Shown here: in pieces, positions 56,539 to 64,000 of the stretch
Numbering within the stretch: the stretch's first letter is position 1
How the letters are laid out: every line of letters begins with the position of its first letter
NCBI RefSeq assembly: GCF_019061185.1
Contig: NZ_JAHQZU010000002.1
Coordinates: forward strand, 1-64,000
Length of the DNA: 64,000 nt
Reading direction: 5' to 3'
Source: Paracoccus sp. Z118
GTDB lineage: Bacteria > Pseudomonadota > Alphaproteobacteria > Rhodobacterales > Rhodobacteraceae
Translations under genes and position numbers: made by a program
Notes under the pieces: model-generated
The model's database searches: none
Told to the model about the DNA's origin: nothing
The model's input: the letters and a program-made list of their open reading frames with translations, nothing else

Positions 56539-57855
56539 ATGATCCCCCGCTATTCCCGTCCCGAAATGGTCGCCATCTGGTCGCCCGAGACGAAGTTCCG
56601 CATCTGGTATGAAATCGAGGCCCATGCCTGCGACGCGCAGGCCGATCTGGGCGTGATCCCGCGCGAGAACGCCGAGGCCGTCAGGCGCGCCAAGGACGTG
56701 GAGTTCGACGTCGCCCGCATCGACGAGATCGAGACGGTGACCAAGCACGACGTGATCGCCTTCCTCACCCATCTGGCCGAGCATGTCGGCGCGGATCAGG
56801 CGCGGTTCGTGCATCAGGGCATGACCAGTTCCGACGTGCTGGACACCACGCTGAACATCCAGCTGGTCCGCGCCGCCGACATCCTGCTGGCCGACATGGA
56901 CAAGCTGCTGGATGCGCTGAAGCGCCGCGCCCATGAGCACAAGGACACCGTGCGGATCGGCCGCAGCCACGGCATCCATGCCGAGCCGACGACGATGGGC
57001 CTGACCTTCGCCCGCTTCTACGCCGAAATGGCCCGCGGCCGCCGCCGCCTGGAAGCCGCGCGGGACGAGATCGCGACCGGCGCGATCTCGGGCGCGGTCG
57101 GCACCTTCGCCAATATCGACCCTGCGGTCGAGGAGCATGTCTGCGCGAAGATGGGCCTGCGCCCCGAGCCGATCAGCACGCAGGTCATCCCGCGCGACCG
57201 CCACGCGATGTTCTTCGCAACCCTCGGCGTGATCGCCAGCAGCGTCGAGAACGTCGCCCTCGAGATCCGCCACATGCAGCGCACCGAGGTGCTGGAAGCC
57301 GAGGAGTATTTCTCGCCCGGCCAGAAGGGCTCGTCGGCGATGCCGCACAAGCGCAACCCGGTGCTGACCGAGAACCTGACCGGCCTCGCGCGGCTGGTGC
57401 GCTCGGCCGTGATCCCGGCGCTGGAGAACGTGGCGCTGTGGCATGAGCGCGACATCTCGCACAGTTCGGTCGAGCGCGGGATCGCGCCGGATGCGACGGT
57501 GACGCTGGACTTCGCGCTGAACCGGCTGGCAGGGGTGATCGACAGGCTGGTCGTCTATCCCGAGAACATGCTGAAGAACATGAACCAGTTCAAAGGTCTG
57601 GTGATGAGCCAGCGGGTTCTGCTGGCGCTGACGCAGGCCGGCGTGTCGCGCGAGGACGCCTACCGGCTGGTGCAGCGCAACGCGATGAAGGTCTGGGAAC
57701 AGGGCGCGGATTTCCGCGAGGAACTGCTGGCCGACCCCGAGGTGACGGCGGCGCTGACCCCGGCCGAGATCGAGGACAAGTTCGATCTGGGCTATCACAC
57801 CAAGCATGTGGACACGATCTTCGCCCGCGTCTTCGGCGAAGGCGGCGCGCGCTAA
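56539..57855 (+). CDS. purB: adenylosuccinate lyase
   Basis: The 438-residue enzyme acts twice in purine synthesis, releasing fumarate from SAICAR and from adenylosuccinate. The fumarase/aspartase-family signature GSSAMPHKRNPVLTENL is near residues 258-274. The other active-site regions are HQGMTSSDVLDTTL and GRSHGIHAEPTTMGL. The length matches the B. subtilis-type short PurB. The ATG at 56539 follows ACCAGAGGTACCGCC. It is followed after 60 bases by the FliG-type gene on the same strand. Confidence 0.97.
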   Translation: MIPRYSRPEMVAIWSPETKFRIWYEIEAHACDAQADLGVIPRENAEAVRRAKDVEFDVARIDEIETVTKHDVIAFLTHLAEHVGADQARFVHQGMTSSDVLDTTLNIQLVRAADILLADMDKLLDALKRRAHEHKDTVRIGRSHGIHAEPTTMGLTFARFYAEMARGRRRLEAARDEIATGAISGAVGTFANIDPAVEEHVCAKMGLRPEPISTQVIPRDRHAMFFATLGVIASSVENVALEIRHMQRTEVLEAEEYFSPGQKGSSAMPHKRNPVLTENLTGLARLVRSAVIPALENVALWHERDISHSSVERGIAPDATVTLDFALNRLAGVIDRLVVYPENMLKNMNQFKGLVMSQRVLLALTQAGVSREDAYRLVQRNAMKVWEQGADFREELLADPEVTAALTPAEIEDKFDLGYHTKHVDTIFARVFGEGGAR

Positions 57856-57915
57856 CCGCGCCTTAATCCATCCGCCCCATAGTCGCACGGGAAAGCGGCG
57901 ATTCGGGGGCGGCGG

Positions 57916-58947
57916 ATGTTGATGACGTCGGGGCTGACGGCACGGCAGAAGGCAGCGGTCATCGTGCGGCTGATGCTGGCCGAGGGGGCGGAGCTTGACC
58001 TTTCCACGCTGCCTCCCGATGCGCAGGCGCGGCTGGCGCAGGATATGGCGAGCATGGACCTGATCGACCGCGACACGCGCGACGCGGTGATCGGCGAATT
58101 CTGCGACCGGCTGGAGGCGCTGGGGCTGACCTTTCCCGGCAGCATGGATGGCGCGCTGGACATCCTCGGCGCGCATCTGTCGCACGACACCACCAACCGC
58201 CTGCGCCGCATGGCCGCGCTGTCCGGGGCCGCCGACCCCTGGGACCGCGTGATCGCCCTGCCGCCGCAGCAGCTCGCCGAACTGGCCCGGACCGAGGCGG
58301 TGGAGATTGCGGCCGTCATGTTCTCGCGCCTGCCGGTGCCCCGCGCGGCCGAGGTGTTCGGCCTGCTCGATCCCGGTCTGGCGCGGCGCATCGCCTATGC
58401 CATGTCGATGACCGGCGCGATCGAGGCGCCCGCCCTGCGACGGATCGGGCTGGCGATGATGCGGGCGATGGACGCGCTGCCGAAACCGGCCATCGATTCC
58501 GCGCCGGTCGAGCGGGTGGGCGCGATCCTCAACTTCTCGCCGGCCGCGACGCGCGACACGGTGCTGGCGGGGCTCGACGAGGATGACGCCGCCTTCGCGG
58601 GCGAGGTGCGGCGGGCGATCTTCACCTGGGCCAATATTCCCCGCCGCATCGATCCGCGCGACGTGCCGCGCATCCTGCGCGAGGTGGACGGCGCGGTGGT
58701 CGTCAAGGCGATGGCGGGCTCGCGCGGGGAAAGCGCCGAGACGGTGGAATTCCTGCTGGCGGGGATTTCCTCGCGTCTTGCCGAGTCGATGCGCGAGGAG
58801 ATCGCGGGCATCGGCAAGATCACGGCGAAGGATGCCGAGGACGCGATGAACGAGGTGGTGGCCGCCATCCGCCGGATGGAGGCCGCGGGCGATCTGTTCC
58901 TGATCGCCGCCGAGGCCGACGAGGATGCGCCGGTGACGATCCGATGA
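57916..58947 (+). CDS. FliG-type flagellar motor switch protein
   Basis: The 343-residue protein is collinear with FliG. The N-terminal FliF-binding domain is LTARQKAAVIVRLMLAEGAELD with DMASMDLIDRDTRDAVIGEFCDRLEA. The middle armadillo domain covers about 95-215. The C-terminal torque domain starts near residue 225 (FTWANIPRRIDPRDVPRILREVDGAVVVKAM), with the charged helix SSRLAESMREEIAGIG. E. coli has R-D-D and a later Arg there; here the acids are Glu-Glu and the last Arg seems missing. No other flagellar gene is adjacent. ATG at 57916 or 57922. Confidence 0.85.
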   Translation: MLMTSGLTARQKAAVIVRLMLAEGAELDLSTLPPDAQARLAQDMASMDLIDRDTRDAVIGEFCDRLEALGLTFPGSMDGALDILGAHLSHDTTNRLRRMAALSGAADPWDRVIALPPQQLAELARTEAVEIAAVMFSRLPVPRAAEVFGLLDPGLARRIAYAMSMTGAIEAPALRRIGLAMMRAMDALPKPAIDSAPVERVGAILNFSPAATRDTVLAGLDEDDAAFAGEVRRAIFTWANIPRRIDPRDVPRILREVDGAVVVKAMAGSRGESAETVEFLLAGISSRLAESMREEIAGIGKITAKDAEDAMNEVVAAIRRMEAAGDLFLIAAEADEDAPVTIR

Positions 58948-59037
58948 GCGCCGCCCCCGCCGCACTTGCCCCCGTGGCCCGGCTTGACTATCCGGCACCG
59001 GCCGGGGGCGCGGCCCCCGATGAGGAAGGCCGGGCCG

Positions 59038-59181
59038 ATGACGAACGCGATCACCCTGACACTGGTGCTGCTGATCCTCGGCCTGTTCGTGCTGGACGCC
59101 ACGGTCCTGCATCTCGGCCTGCCGCTGATGGCCGCCAAGGGCACCGCCGAGCTGATCGAATGGGTCAGCTTCTGGCGATAG
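59038..59181 (+). CDS. small single-helix membrane protein
   Basis: The 47-residue protein starts [30 protein letters not shown], one membrane helix, and ends [13 protein letters not shown]. Very similar small proteins of 44-50 residues ending in a Glu-Trp/Phe-Trp-Arg pattern occur upstream of gap or alone in Rhodobacteraceae. The function is unknown. GAGGAAGGCC before the ATG at 59038 favours this start. A 7-base stem CGGGGGC/GCCCCCG at 59003-59019 lies between the FliG-type gene and this one. Confidence 0.75.
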   Translation: MTNAITLTLVLLILGLFVLDATVLHLGLPLMAAKGTAELIEWVSFWR

Positions 59182-59266
59182 CCCCTTCCTGCCGCGCCTT
59201 GTTCCGTTTGCAGTTCGCGCCGATATCCGGCATGGAACATGCGGGTTTCCTTGCAGGAGAATGAAG

Positions 59267-60286
<1,020 letters not shown>

Positions 60287-60306
60287 CGCTGCCGACGCGG
60301 CACGCG

Positions 60307-60333
60307 AAAGGCCCGGCATTGCCGGGCCTTTTT
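60307..60333. terminator. intrinsic terminator of gap
   Basis: AAAGGCCCGGC (60307-60317) and GCCGGGCCTTT (60321-60331) form a perfect 11-base stem with loop ATT, ending in a T-run. It is placed 20 bases past the gap stop and can serve the convergent gene too. Confidence 0.85.
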
Positions 60334-60379
60334 CATCGAGGCGGCGGAGCGTGCCGTCCGCGGCCCGGGCCGTCCAACC

Positions 60380-60685
60380 TCAGCAGGCGCGATACAGCCG
60401 CGACGCGTTGGCGCGGGTCCGCCTGCCATAGGGCTTGAGCGCCGCCGCCATCACCTGATCCGGGCGCGCGCCCCGCGCCACCTGCGTCAGCGCGGCAGAG
60501 ATCGACTCGCGGGCGGCGTCGCCCTTTTCGGTGACCATGCGCATGTTCTCGGCCGAATGATGCGGCAGCATTCCCATCATGCCCGCCATCCGCATGCCCA
60601 TCACAAGCTGCGCCTCAGCCCCCATGCGGATGAAATCGGTCCACAGACGCATACCGGAGGCGATGTCGAAGGTTGGGTTGATCAT
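60380..60685 (-). CDS. small Met-rich protein, phasin-like / often labelled antifreeze protein
   Basis: The 101-residue helical protein has IRMGAEAQLVMGMRMAGMMGML in the first half and GARPDQVMAAALKPYGRRTRANASRLYR at the C-terminus. Rhodobacteraceae proteins with this pattern are annotated as antifreeze protein or as phasin-like, and the resemblance to polyhydroxyalkanoate-granule phasins (amphipathic helix, basic tail) seems the better guess. No phaC or phaR is nearby. The minus-strand ATG at 60685 has GAAAGGAAGAAGAAAC upstream, a strong ribosome-binding site. Confidence 0.75.
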   Translation of the reverse strand: MINPTFDIASGMRLWTDFIRMGAEAQLVMGMRMAGMMGMLPHHSAENMRMVTEKGDAARESISAALTQVARGARPDQVMAAALKPYGRRTRANASRLYRAC

Positions 60686-60741
60686 GTTTCTTCTTCCTTT
60701 CGCGCCAAAAGCGCATCCCGCCTAAAATGCACGCGCGAAAT

Positions 60742-60751
60742 TTGCATGCAA
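60742..60751. promoter_or_regulatory. TTGCATGCAA palindrome between the phasin-like gene and pyrC
   Basis: This perfect 10-base palindrome lies in the 152-base divergent region, 57 bases upstream of the phasin-like start and with another TGCA at 60728. TGC/GCA-rich sites are the target type of PhaR, the polyhydroxyalkanoate repressor of Paracoccus, but this match is only suggestive. Confidence 0.3.
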
Positions 60752-60837
60752 CCGCTCCGTCGCGTCACTTGCCGCACCCTCGCGGCGAGGTGACGCAGCT
60801 CTGGTCAACGCCGCCGCGCCCGGTATAGACGCATGCC

Positions 60838-61881
60838 ATGAGCGAATATCTGACCCTCCGCCGCCCGGACGACTGGCATCTGCATCTGCGCGACGGCGAG
60901 ATGCTGACAGCGGTCGCGCCGGCCTCGGCCCGCCTGGGCCGCGCGATCATCATGCCGAACCTCGTGCCGCCGGTGGTGACGGGCGCCGAGGCGGAAGCCT
61001 ATCGGGGCCGCATCCGCGCGGCCCTGCCGGACGGCGCGACGCTCAGGCCGCTGATGACGCTGTATCTGACCGAGACGACCGATCCCGCCGACGTGGTCGC
61101 CGCCCACAGCGCGGGCATCATCGCGGCGGTGAAGCTGTATCCCGCCGGCGCGACGACGAACTCGGCCAGCGGAGTGCGCGATTTCGACCGCGTGCGCCCG
61201 GTGCTTGAGGCGATGGCAGAAGCCGGCATCCCCCTCTGCCTCCACGGCGAGGTCACCGACCCGCAGGTGGACATCTTCGACCGCGAGGCGGTGTTCATCG
61301 ACCGCGTGCTGGACCCGGTGCGCCGCGCGACGCCGGGGCTGCGGGTGGTGCTGGAGCATGTCACGACCAGCGACGGGGTGGATTACGTCCGCGCGAACGA
61401 GGGCATCGGCGCCACGATCACGACCCACCACCTCGTCATCAACCGCAACGCGATCCTCGCCGGGGGCATCCGCCCGCATTACTACTGCCTGCCGGTCGCC
61501 AAGCGCGAATCCCACCGGCTGGCGCTGGTCGAGGCCGCGACCAGCGGCGATCCGCGCTTCTTCTCCGGCACCGACAGCGCCCCGCATCCCGACAGCGCCA
61601 AGGAAAGCGCCTGCGGCTGCGCGGGCTGCTTCACCGCGCCGAACTGGCTGCCGATCGTCGCGCAGGTGTTCCAGGACGAGGGCGCGCTGGACCGGCTGGA
61701 GGGCTTCGTCAGCCTGAACGGCCCGGCCTTCTACGGAATGCCGCCGAACGAGGACCGGATCACGCTTCGCCGCCGCGACAGGGCCGCAGCCTTCCCCACC
61801 CACATCACCGCCGGCGGCGAAACCGTGACCGTCTTCGACCCCGGCTTCCCGCTTCACTGGCATGTCGAGGACGACGCATGA
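60838..61881 (+). CDS. pyrC: dihydroorotase
   Basis: The 347-residue zinc amidohydrolase of pyrimidine synthesis is type II (E. coli PyrC-like). The metal motif is [12 protein letters not shown] at residues 10-21. The carboxylated lysine is probably in [28 protein letters not shown] and [13 protein letters not shown] hold the histidines, and the catalytic Asp is in [11 protein letters not shown]. The start is the ATG at 60838. It overlaps pyrE by 4 bases. Confidence 0.97.
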   Translation: MSEYLTLRRPDDWHLHLRDGEMLTAVAPASARLGRAIIMPNLVPPVVTGAEAEAYRGRIRAALPDGATLRPLMTLYLTETTDPADVVAAHSAGIIAAVKLYPAGATTNSASGVRDFDRVRPVLEAMAEAGIPLCLHGEVTDPQVDIFDREAVFIDRVLDPVRRATPGLRVVLEHVTTSDGVDYVRANEGIGATITTHHLVINRNAILAGGIRPHYYCLPVAKRESHRLALVEAATSGDPRFFSGTDSAPHPDSAKESACGCAGCFTAPNWLPIVAQVFQDEGALDRLEGFVSLNGPAFYGMPPNEDRITLRRRDRAAAFPTHITAGGETVTVFDPGFPLHWHVEDDA

Positions 61882-62549
61882 CCCTGCCCTTCCCCCCGGC
61901 CGACGAGATCGCCCGGCTGACCGCCCGGATGCTGCTGGAAATCAGGGCCGTCCACTTCAACGCCGCCGATCCCTATATCTACGCCTCGGGCGCCAAGGGG
62001 CCGACCTATATCGACTGCCGCAAGCTGATCTCCTACCCGCGCATCCGCGCGACGCTGATGGATTTCCTGGCGGCGACGGTGATGCGCAATGCGGGGTTCG
62101 AGGCGTTCGACAATGTCGCCGGCGGCGAGACGGCAGGCATCCCTTTCGCCGCGCTGATGGCCGAGCGGATGGGCTTGCCGATGACCTATGTGCGCAAGAA
62201 GCCGAAGGGCTACGGCCGCAACGCCCGGATCGAGGGCGAGATGACCGAGGGTCAGCGCGTCCTGCTGGTCGAGGATCTGACCACCGACGGCGGCAGCAAG
62301 CTGAGCTTCGTGGACGCGATCCGCGAGACCGGCGCGACCTGCGCCCATACGGCGGTGATCTTCTATTACGGCATCTTCCCCGGCACCACGCAGCGCCTGG
62401 CCGAGCATGGCGTCAGCCTGCATCACCTCTGCACCTGGTGGGACGTGCTGGCCGAGGCGCGGGCGCAGGGCAGTTTCGATCCCGGCACGCTGGCCGAGGT
62501 GGAAAGCTTCCTCACCGATCCGCGCGGTTGGCAGGCGGCGCATCCCTGA
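61878..62549 (+). CDS. pyrE: orotate phosphoribosyltransferase
   Basis: The 223-residue enzyme transfers the ribose phosphate of PRPP to orotate. The PRPP motif [21 protein letters not shown] is near residues 129-149, preceded by [20 protein letters not shown], the flexible catalytic loop. The N-terminal [19 protein letters not shown] places it in the longer alphaproteobacterial group. Coupled to pyrC by a 4-base overlap, it provides consecutive-pathway enzymes on one transcript. Confidence 0.97.
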   Translation: MTLPFPPADEIARLTARMLLEIRAVHFNAADPYIYASGAKGPTYIDCRKLISYPRIRATLMDFLAATVMRNAGFEAFDNVAGGETAGIPFAALMAERMGLPMTYVRKKPKGYGRNARIEGEMTEGQRVLLVEDLTTDGGSKLSFVDAIRETGATCAHTAVIFYYGIFPGTTQRLAEHGVSLHHLCTWWDVLAEARAQGSFDPGTLAEVESFLTDPRGWQAAHP

Positions 62550-62653
62550 TCGGCGACGAGCGGCCGCGGCCGGGTTATCCACAGGATATCCCGATGGACC
62601 CACCGCCGAGGTCGTGAGATAGTCGCCGCCGGACCAGAATCGGAACCCCTGCC

Positions 62654-64000
62654 ATGAACGAGCTTCGCGCGCTCGCCCCCCACGCCGCTGCGGGGGCCGA
62701 TGCCGACACGCCCTCCGTCCCCTTCTCGATCGAAGCCGAGCAGCAATTGCTGGGCGCGCTGCTGACCAACAACGACGTGTTCGATTCGGTCACGCGGATC
62801 ATCAAGCCCGACCATTTCTTCGATCCGGTCCATCGCCGCATCTACGAGCTCTGCGCCGAGCGCATCACCCGCAACGCGCTCGCCAGCCCGGTGACGATCA
62901 AGGCGTTCATGGAACAGGACGCGGGCCTCAAGGATCTGGGCGGCCCCGCCTATCTGGCGCGGCTGGCCGGGGCGGCGGTCTCGTCCTATGCGGCCCGCGA
63001 CTATGCAAGGATGATCCGCGAATTCGCCCTGCGGCGCGAGCTCATCACGCTGGGCAACGACATCTCCGGCCGCGCCGCGACCGTCGCCATCGACGACGAC
63101 GCCGAGGAACAGATCAAGGCGGCGGAGCAGACGCTCTACAAGCTGGGCGAGCAGGGCGTGGCCGAGCGCGGCTTCCAGTCCTTCCTGCAGGCAGTGACCG
63201 GGGCGCTGAACGTCGCCAACGCCGCCTATCAGCGCGACGGGAAGCTGTCCGGCATCTCCAGCGGCCTCACGCGGCTGGACGAGAAGATGGGCGGGCTGAA
63301 CAAGTCCGACCTCATCATCCTCGCCGGGCGCCCGTCGATGGGCAAGACCTCGCTGGCGACCAACATCGCCTTCAACATCGCCAAGGCACACAGGATGGGC
63401 GAATTGCCCGACGGCACCCACGGCACCGTCAATGGCGGCATCGTCGGCTTCTTCTCGCTGGAGATGTCGGCCGAGCAGCTGGCCGCCCGGATCCTGTCCG
63501 AAGCCTCGGAAGTTCCCAGCGAACTGATCCGCCGCGGCGACATGAGCGAGGAGGAGTTCCGCCGCTTCGTCACCGCCGCGCAGGATCTGCAGAACTGCCC
63601 GCTTTACATCGACGACACGCCCGCGCTGCCGATCAACCAGCTTGCCGCCCGCGCCCGCAAGCTCAAGCGCACGCGGGGGCTGGACCTGCTGATCGTGGAC
63701 TACCTGCAGCTTCTGCGCGCCGCCTCGGCCAAGGACAGCCGCGTGAACGAGGTCAGCGAGATCACGCAGGGCCTGAAGGCCATCGCCAAGGAGCTCAACA
63801 TCCCGGTCATCGCCCTCTCGCAGCTTTCCCGTCAGGTCGAGAACCGCGAGGACAAGCGCCCGCAGCTGTCCGACCTGCGCGAATCCGGCTCGATCGAGCA
63901 GGACGCCGACATCGTGATGTTCGTGTTCCGCGAGGAATACTACAAGGAACGCGAAAAGCCGGCCGACCACGAGCTGGACAAGATGGCGACGTGGCAGCAG
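62654..64000 (+). CDS. dnaB: replicative DNA helicase DnaB (3' end outside the window)
   Basis: Exactly 449 codons are open to the right edge without a stop. The N-terminal domain begins PFSIEAEQQLLGALLTNNDVFD. The RecA-type helicase domain has the Walker A motif LAGRPSMGKTSLATNIA near residue 225, Walker B LDLLIVDYLQLLRA, and LSQLSRQVENREDKRPQLSDLRESGSIEQDAD. DnaB unwinds DNA ahead of the fork and recruits primase. The ATG at 62654 lies 104 bases after pyrE, with weak ribosome-binding context (GGAACCCCTGCC). About 50 C-terminal residues are missing. Confidence 0.97.
   Translation, partial: MNELRALAPHAAAGADADTPSVPFSIEAEQQLLGALLTNNDVFDSVTRIIKPDHFFDPVHRRIYELCAERITRNALASPVTIKAFMEQDAGLKDLGGPAYLARLAGAAVSSYAARDYARMIREFALRRELITLGNDISGRAATVAIDDDAEEQIKAAEQTLYKLGEQGVAERGFQSFLQAVTGALNVANAAYQRDGKLSGISSGLTRLDEKMGGLNKSDLIILAGRPSMGKTSLATNIAFNIAKAHRMGELPDGTHGTVNGGIVGFFSLEMSAEQLAARILSEASEVPSELIRRGDMSEEEFRRFVTAAQDLQNCPLYIDDTPALPINQLAARARKLKRTRGLDLLIVDYLQLLRAASAKDSRVNEVSEITQGLKAIAKELNIPVIALSQLSRQVENREDKRPQLSDLRESGSIEQDADIVMFVFREEYYKEREKPADHELDKMATWQQ

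Noticed and set aside
54878..56542. A 554-codon plus-strand frame opposite the GntP permease
   Set aside because: It is antisense to a transporter with clear helices and signature motifs, and its translation is charged low-complexity sequence.
58944..59264. A 106-codon frame overlapping the FliG-type stop by 4 bases
   Set aside because: The 4-base overlap looked attractive, but the product is Ala/Arg/Asp-rich noise. The overlapping frame with a start at 59038 gives a membrane protein known from relatives.

Overview
The window is a chromosomal segment of an alphaproteobacterium of the family Rhodobacteraceae, most likely Paracoccus or a close relative. The support is a high-GC genome (about 67% in sampled lines), a cytochrome aa3 subunit II that reads almost like the Paracoccus denitrificans protein, the order ctaC-ctaB-small ORF-ctaG-ctaE-surf1-thrC-M16 peptidase, and a short-form HisG with HisZ. 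Almost all of the DNA is ordinary core chromosome. No insertion sequence, prophage, rRNA operon or CRISPR array is visible, and the only RNA gene I can call is a tRNA-Leu(UAG).

Layout: 1-600 holds the tail of a membrane protein and a lower-GC (about 50-53%) unknown gene, the only clearly foreign-looking stretch. 601-6700 carries lepA, a metal-binding chaperone-like protein, class I fructose-bisphosphate aldolase, a MOSC protein, ftsY and two small proteins. 6700-10000 is hisS-hisZ-hisG. 10000-14300 holds slyX, small membrane proteins, an EcsC protein, a GNAT enzyme, a flavin reductase, apt and a PACE exporter. 14400-23430 is a long minus-strand block: an FAD-linked dehydrogenase, a GNAT enzyme, an M16 peptidase, thrC and the cytochrome aa3 operon. 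tldD and dprA follow. 26980-30790 is tatA-tatB-tatC, a DUF815 ATPase and an orphan FliM/FliN-type gene. Then come holC and pepA, and the envelope run lptF-lptG-lptD-surA-pdxA-rsmA (33839-41833).

41900-44900 is prfA-prmC and a DUF4167 protein. 45882-47177 is the ribosomal operon rpsF-rpsR-rplI. 47345-49687 is a group of three plus-strand genes, two unknown plus a YihY-family membrane protein. Then follow the trigger factor, tRNA-Leu, the bifunctional NAD(P)HX repair enzyme, glnB-glnA, a GntP permease, purB, an orphan FliG-type gene, gap, a small phasin-like or antifreeze-labelled protein, pyrC-pyrE, and the start of the replicative helicase gene dnaB, which runs off the end.

Nothing here amounts to a clear new system. 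The points most worth following are three copies of one intergenic hairpin element (an AAATATCC box followed by a GC-rich stem), two flagellar-switch homologues (FliM/FliN-type and FliG-type) outside any flagellar cluster, a near-perfect operator-like palindrome between the GNAT and flavin reductase genes, an in-frame hexanucleotide microsatellite in dprA, and the low-GC gene at the left edge.
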